A stretch of DNA of 64,000 bases from Symsagittifera roscoffensis (Eukaryota; Xenacoelomorpha; Acoela; Convolutidae): NCBI RefSeq assembly GCF_963678635.1, contig NC_087070.1:47165467-47229466 (forward strand), read 5' to 3'. The position numbers were made by a program, and so were the translations under genes. Of the stretch, positions 54,901 through 60,900 are shown piece by piece. Numbering within the stretch: position 1 is the stretch's first letter; the number at the start of each line of letters is the position of its first letter. A model generated the notes under the pieces. That model made no database searches and had not been told where the DNA came from. It saw nothing but the letters and a program-made list of their open reading frames with translations.

Positions 54901-57900
54901 ACTTGTAATTTCAGCACCAGAGAGATTTGAATTTAACTTAGAAATTAGTTGACTCTCCAAGAAGACTTCAGCAGCCGCAATAAACCAGTATACCCTAGAT
55001 CTATTGAGCCTAGCAGAGACTAGTTAAACACCCTGAGACTAGATAGTATAAGAGTAAGATTAGGATCGGTATTAGACTAAGAAGTTGCACGAATCTATCC
55101 GGCCGAAAATAAGATAGCGTGACGAGCAGACGGTGTACCCTATCCGAAATTACTCTATGAGTTAACCACATCGGTCATAACTCAAAGTGCCTAAAATTCA
55201 TTAAAAAGATTCAAAACGTCATCATTTGTTTTAGAAAACCACACCCGCCCCGTACTCAGTTGGTCGAAACTTCGACACGCCCTCCCCTTTTATTTAACTG
55301 TGATGTGTACCTTTTAAACCTGTCTGTACACATGCGAATGAGACTGTCTCTTCTGCTTCTGTCTGGGTCGGGGGGCTCGGTCCAATCTGTGTACTGGAAC
55401 AGGATCGCACTCAACCCGCACTGGCCTAAGTCACTGTTCAATCCGGCTGTGTACTTCTTGAAGTCGTAGGGGGTGTGGTAGCTGTCGGCGTCAATGTCCA
55501 CCATACCTGTTTAGGACACAGTTTATAATTATTTGTATGATTTTTTGTTGTTTACGGGGAAGGGATAATAGTTATCTACAATGACAGAGGCTTCTGATAA
55601 TTTGAAACTTTGAAAAAAAATCTCAGTTTCGCTTTACCACTTTATCCCCAACTCTCGTTGATATAGAGATGAAAAAATACCGAATACAGCAAACAAATAC
55701 AAATACAAATACTCATTTTCTCTGATTAATAGCTTCGGAATTTTTAAATTATTGTGTCATTGATGAATTTATGCCGATATGAATTGGTCTGTGGTGAATT
55801 GTTCATACCTGTGAATGCGAGCCCGTTCACCCCGGCGTTGCTGTTCACACCCGCTATCACATTTATCCCCAGAACCTGTAGAACAGAAGTATGCCATAAT
55901 TTGGTTCAAAATGTAGCAATAGCAGAGTAAGATCTGGGTTTTTCTCAATGGGGTGAATTTTCGAAAAACGATAAAAATTTTGTCGATTTTTTGTAGGGGT
56001 CAACCGTGCAATCTCCTCCCACCCTAAGTGACCTCCCTTCCCAAGCTTGTAATAACTCTGAAAAATCATTCTGTATAGAATATGCATTTCATACAATTAA
56101 CGTGCAAACCAAATTGGTTTTTACATATCCTATTCGGGGTTGCATTTGTAGGCTGTTAATCAGGTGCGGATTTAATGGGGGGGGGGGGCTGGGGGCGGAC
56201 GTTCTTTCAGGGATTCGACTCCCTGCCGACCCAAAGGGTCCCCCCTTTGTACTATTTTGAGATATCTAAATTTGGTGACGGACTCTAAAAATTTTCTAAA
56301 GGCGCCTTTGGCGTCAATATATACTAACTTTGAGGGGGAGTGCGCGCCAAAAGAACGCAAACATTTTGGTCAAATCATTCCAAAAATTGCCTAAAAACGC
56401 GATTTTTGGCCTGTTTTTTTTCAAAATTTTGGCTGCGGTGCAGAAAGTTTGAGCAGAACAGTCTTTTTAGTGCTTTCAGAGAGCTCGCAAGGTAATTTTA
56501 TTTAAAAAAAGGTCGACAAAATTTAACAGCCCCTGCTGTTAATTATACAAATTAGTGTCTTAATTCAATTTTCTTCAGTATTACCAACAATTTTGAACAA
56601 CTCTGGGCTATAATCAAAGCTAGCTTATGAAAAATCCATACTTTACACCCCCTAAATCGATCTGGCCACTATTTTGCTAAAACAGATGTAAAATAGTACG
56701 AACAAGGGGACGCTTTCAGGTACCAATCCTTTAGAGGAGGAGAAAAATGACTTAATTTCAAATTGGAAAAACAATTTTGGCAGCACTAAAAAAATTCAAA
56801 AATTTTGCAAAAGAAGCTTCTAAAATGTTTTTTGAGCTTTTTCAGAACAAAATTTTCCATGTTACATAGTATCAACTTTATGCAACATAACTTACCCGAA
56901 CTCAGTTTTTAACGCAAACCATTAGCAGGAGCAAACAGAAGGACGGAATAGCAAAAATTTTCAGCCAATCAGCTGCCATCAAATTTCCTAAATTTGCTTT
57001 CTGTTCTCAATTCTGACTGGTTAATATAGTATTTGTCTACTTTTTGGCCGGTATGAAATAAAATTTGTCTACTTTTTGGCCGCATTCCATAATATTTGCC
57101 TGCTTAGTGACGAGCATGAACACGCAGTTGTCTTAATACTGCTAGGTAACCCTTTTTATATTGTTTAATTTGCCATATTTTGTTATAAGGAAAACCCCAT
57201 TTTAAAGTATCAGTGTAATTCATGTTTCGTCTTCAATTCGGCTATAGAACATACGCGCTTACTGAAACATCGGCAAAGTCCTCATTAAAAAATGATTAAA
57301 ATTTATAAACTGTAGTTCTATCAGAATGTACTCAGAAAGCTCAAATCAATTGCTAAAATCAAATTAATCCAAGAGATTAAAACAAATTTTAGTCGATCAA
57401 AATTTAAGCAGATAACGCAGGCGGGCTGCTTCGTCTTGCATATTTGCTAGTGTCGAGACACGGTTACATAGCAGTATTTAGACGACCACTTATTCATACT
57501 CGTCAGTTAAGCAGACAAATACTGTATTAACCAACCGAAATAGAAACAAGGAAACAATTAATATTTATTTATTTCATAAGTTTGATCTCAATTCTGATTG
57601 GCTAATACAGTACTTGCTGCTTGCTGACGAGCATAAACATGCGGTTGTCTAAATACAGACCGCACTCCCGAAACACCAAATGTTAATGAAAAGGCCTGGT
57701 GGTTATCGATGTAAAACTCAACACCCATCGGTCAACTGAAAGATAGTGATTTTATTCTTTCTGTTAAATTGCTTATGCTTTCTGGTACAAAAATTTCGAT
57801 GAGTATGGTTTTGTTACTGTCTTAGACGAAAATGAGAGGTTGCATTTTTTCTTTAAATTAGTCTCTCAATCATTTGAGTAGCCACATTTGACATCTATTT

Positions 57901-60900
57901 CAGTGATTAGCCATGTATTAGCATATTTGAATGACCAAAAAAAAATTGTTCACAGGTAGCCGAAATTTAGCTTCGGTCTAGAACTAAAAACCTTCAACGA
58001 GGCAGTACAATAGTGCCGAAGTACAACAGTATCGAAAAAGATAAGATTGTTCAACAGGTCCGAAAGTTATTTTAAATACTGTTTTTACTGATCCCAAATC
58101 ACTGACAAGAAAAGAAATTCAGCTCGACAGAAGTTGAAAACTCAAAAGTGGTCATTTCAATTGATGTCACTTGCTAAACAAACAAAAGTTCCCCAAGCGC
58201 CGTGTCATAAATTTAACATTTAACCCGGCAAATTGCCAAATTTTTTCTTTTCGATTTCGCTCCAAAACAAAACATTATTCAAACAAATTGTCAACAATTT
58301 GCAGCAAAATTTTGAAAAACAGAATAAAACAGGCCAAAAAAAAAACGTTTTTAGGCACTTTTTTGAAAATTGTGATCAAAAAGTTGCGCCTTTTCGGCGC
58401 GCGCTCCCCCTCAAAAATATTATATATTGGCGCCGAAGGCGCCCTTAGAACATTTTTAGAGTCCATCACCAAAAACAGTACAAAGGGGGAACCTTTGTGT
58501 CATCAGGGGGTCAAATCCTTGAGGGGGTAAGTCCACCCCCCGCCCCCCTAAATTCCCTATTGAACGCCCCTTCCAACACTGGTTCACGCAAACTATATCT
58601 CAAGCGACAAATGTAAGCACAGTGGAGCGAAGCAGAGCAAGCGCTCACTAGTTGCCTGCCTGACAATGCCGCGAAACTTTGTTTGTACTGATGCGAAGTA
58701 TTGGGTTATTCAGTTTCAAATATATATCGGCTCGACCCCTTGAAGTCGAAAAATGAGTTTGTGAACCCGTACCCAACAAAGGCTTTTAAGCTGGATAGAA
58801 CTTTTACATTGATGCCCGGGTTGACCTCCATAGATCAAAAATGCTAATCATACAATTCCATAAACTAAGTCTATGAAAAAATACTAGTCATACAAGTTAC
58901 ATACAATTTGCTAAAATGGTGTCATCGAATTTTCAAAATTGTTTTTCTTGCTTTGGCGTAAAAGTCGGTCAGTGTCTCTTACTATAAAAAAAGAAAAAAA
59001 ATTTTGTCAAAAAAATGATAATCATATAACTTTGAAATTGCTGCAAAATATTTTTTTTCAACTACAAATTGAATTTGGTTAAACATTTTCTAAAAAAAAA
59101 TTTGCATGCAAAATTTAATTTTTTGTGTGCATAACGCAGTCCTGGATACACAAAAATGATATTTTTTCCTTTTTTCTAAAACGCTATAAACTCCTTTTTT
59201 TGTATGGCATGTTTATGTATGCCTTGATTAATGTCTGATAATTCGGAAAATCAAACTTTAAAAATAATCAAAATCAGCCAAATTTCAAAAGTTTGATGCT
59301 TTCAGTATATCATTTGTTCAAGAAAACTCTGGTACAATTCAGGTCGTTTCCAATGCATTGTAAATGCGAGACGATCAAACCTTTGGCGACTCTAGTGTTG
59401 AGAAAACCATGCTTTTTGTCATTTGTGTTCGGTTACAAACATATTCTAAAAATTTTGAAAAATTAAATTTTAAAAAAATCTATGTTTTTGGTTAATGGAA
59501 AAATGCTAGTCATACTATTTCCATATATGAAAAATTACTAATCATAGTTTTCTCATGCTATTTTTTGTACGTATGGAATTGCATGATAAGTGTATGACTA
59601 GCATATTTCCATATATGAAAATTGTATGATCAGGATTTTTGGTCAATTCGGGTATTCTATCCTAATCATTTCAGGAAATATCTATTACTTGTCTTACATC
59701 AGAAATAAAAAAAGTTGTAGATAAATCTATAGGATTTACAAAAAACTGCAAAACATGAGAACAGTTTTTGGAAAACGGCACGACTTTGTTTCTAGAAATA
59801 TTTTATTTCGTAAAATTGTTGACCAGAAAGCAGATCAGAAATGAAACCCAGAGGCAAAAATTATGATTAAAAATTAACAACTTCTCGTCAGGGTTTTTGT
59901 TCTGTTATACGACCCATATCTGATGTTTTTGTTTTTTGAAAATTGCATCATATTTCTCGTCTTATCTGATTGGTTGAATTATTAAAACCAGGGGCGGATC
60001 TAGGATTTTCTCGAGGGGGGGGGGGTGGATTTTCAAAAAAATTTTGAAAATTTTGACGACCTTTTCTTTTCGGGCGACCACATTGATTTTCCGAGATCTC
60101 CTAAAGCACTAAAAAGACTTTTTTTGGGCACTTTATGGAAAATTTTGACAAAAAAAAATGCGTTTTTTTTGGCGCGCGCTCCCCCTCAAAGTTAGTATAT
60201 ATTGGCGCCAAAAGGCGCCTTTAGAAAAATTTTAGGGTCGGTCGGCCAAAAACGGATTTCTTAAAAAGTACCAAAGGGTCGGCAGGGGGTCGGCCTTTGG
60301 GTCGGCAGGGGGTCGAATCCCTGAGGAGGGGGAGTCCGCCCCCCCTAAATCCGCCCCTGATTAAAACTATTAACAGCAAAAAAACTCAAGATTTTTGTTA
60401 AAAACAGAAACTCAACGAACAATTCGACAGTTTTAGGCCGTATAACAGAAAGGCCCCCTCGTCAGAAACAAAGAACTTGTTAGGTGGTGATACCTGGAAC
60501 TCAAAGAACATGGATCTGAGCTGTTGTTCGTCGTAGTTGTTGAACTGGAGGAAGTTTGTCACCTCTGGTCTTACAATGTCCCCGTCTATGACTGGTGTCC
60601 AGGGATATCTGCTGTAATATCTGTACCATCCCTTCACTGAAGGGTACTGGCCAGCTCCCCCCTCCAAAGACATGTTTAACATTTGCTCCTCAGTCAACTG
60701 TCAAAACACACGTTTTTGTTCCGACTTTCGAACACAGGAATGTTTGGCTCCAAGGAGTTTTTTACTCAGTCTAATTTCGACTTTTTACTTGCACCTATCT
60801 ATACTGATTTTACCTTTTGTTCTGTTTTAGTTTCTCGTAAACATACTTTGCAACGTGCAAGAAAACTTTTCGCTGAAGGAGTTGCGTTTTAAAATTTTAG

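Larger units (their letters stand above)
36286..55184 (+). mobile_element. Giant env-bearing Ty3-type LTR retroelement (18.9 kb)
   Basis: Complete element with two 410-bp LTRs, a primer-binding site, a leader, and ORFs in the order basic ORF, ORF2, gag, pol, two membrane ORFs, glycoprotein-like ORFs, PTAP ORF and C-terminal ORF. Pol order is protease, RT (YLDD), RNase H, integrase, with a GPY/F module at the integrase C-terminus, which places it with Ty3-type elements and related retroviruses. The sense strand is strongly A-rich. Target duplication: if the LTRs start TG and end CA it is AAG only; the flanks also allow a 5-bp AAAGT (36,282-36,286 and 55,184-55,188) if the LTRs are trimmed by one base at each end. 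One insertion event is clear either way. Ty3-type elements are commonly about 5-12 kb, so this one is very large. Confidence 0.95.

Noticed and set aside
55260-55469. 69-aa plus-strand ORF
   Set aside because: Antisense shadow of visible exon 4.
60270-60330. B-box-like GGTCGAATCCC suggesting a SINE
   Set aside because: It lies inside an element with inverted CAGGGGCGG termini and a perfect 8-bp duplication, so it is a hAT-like MITE; no A box.
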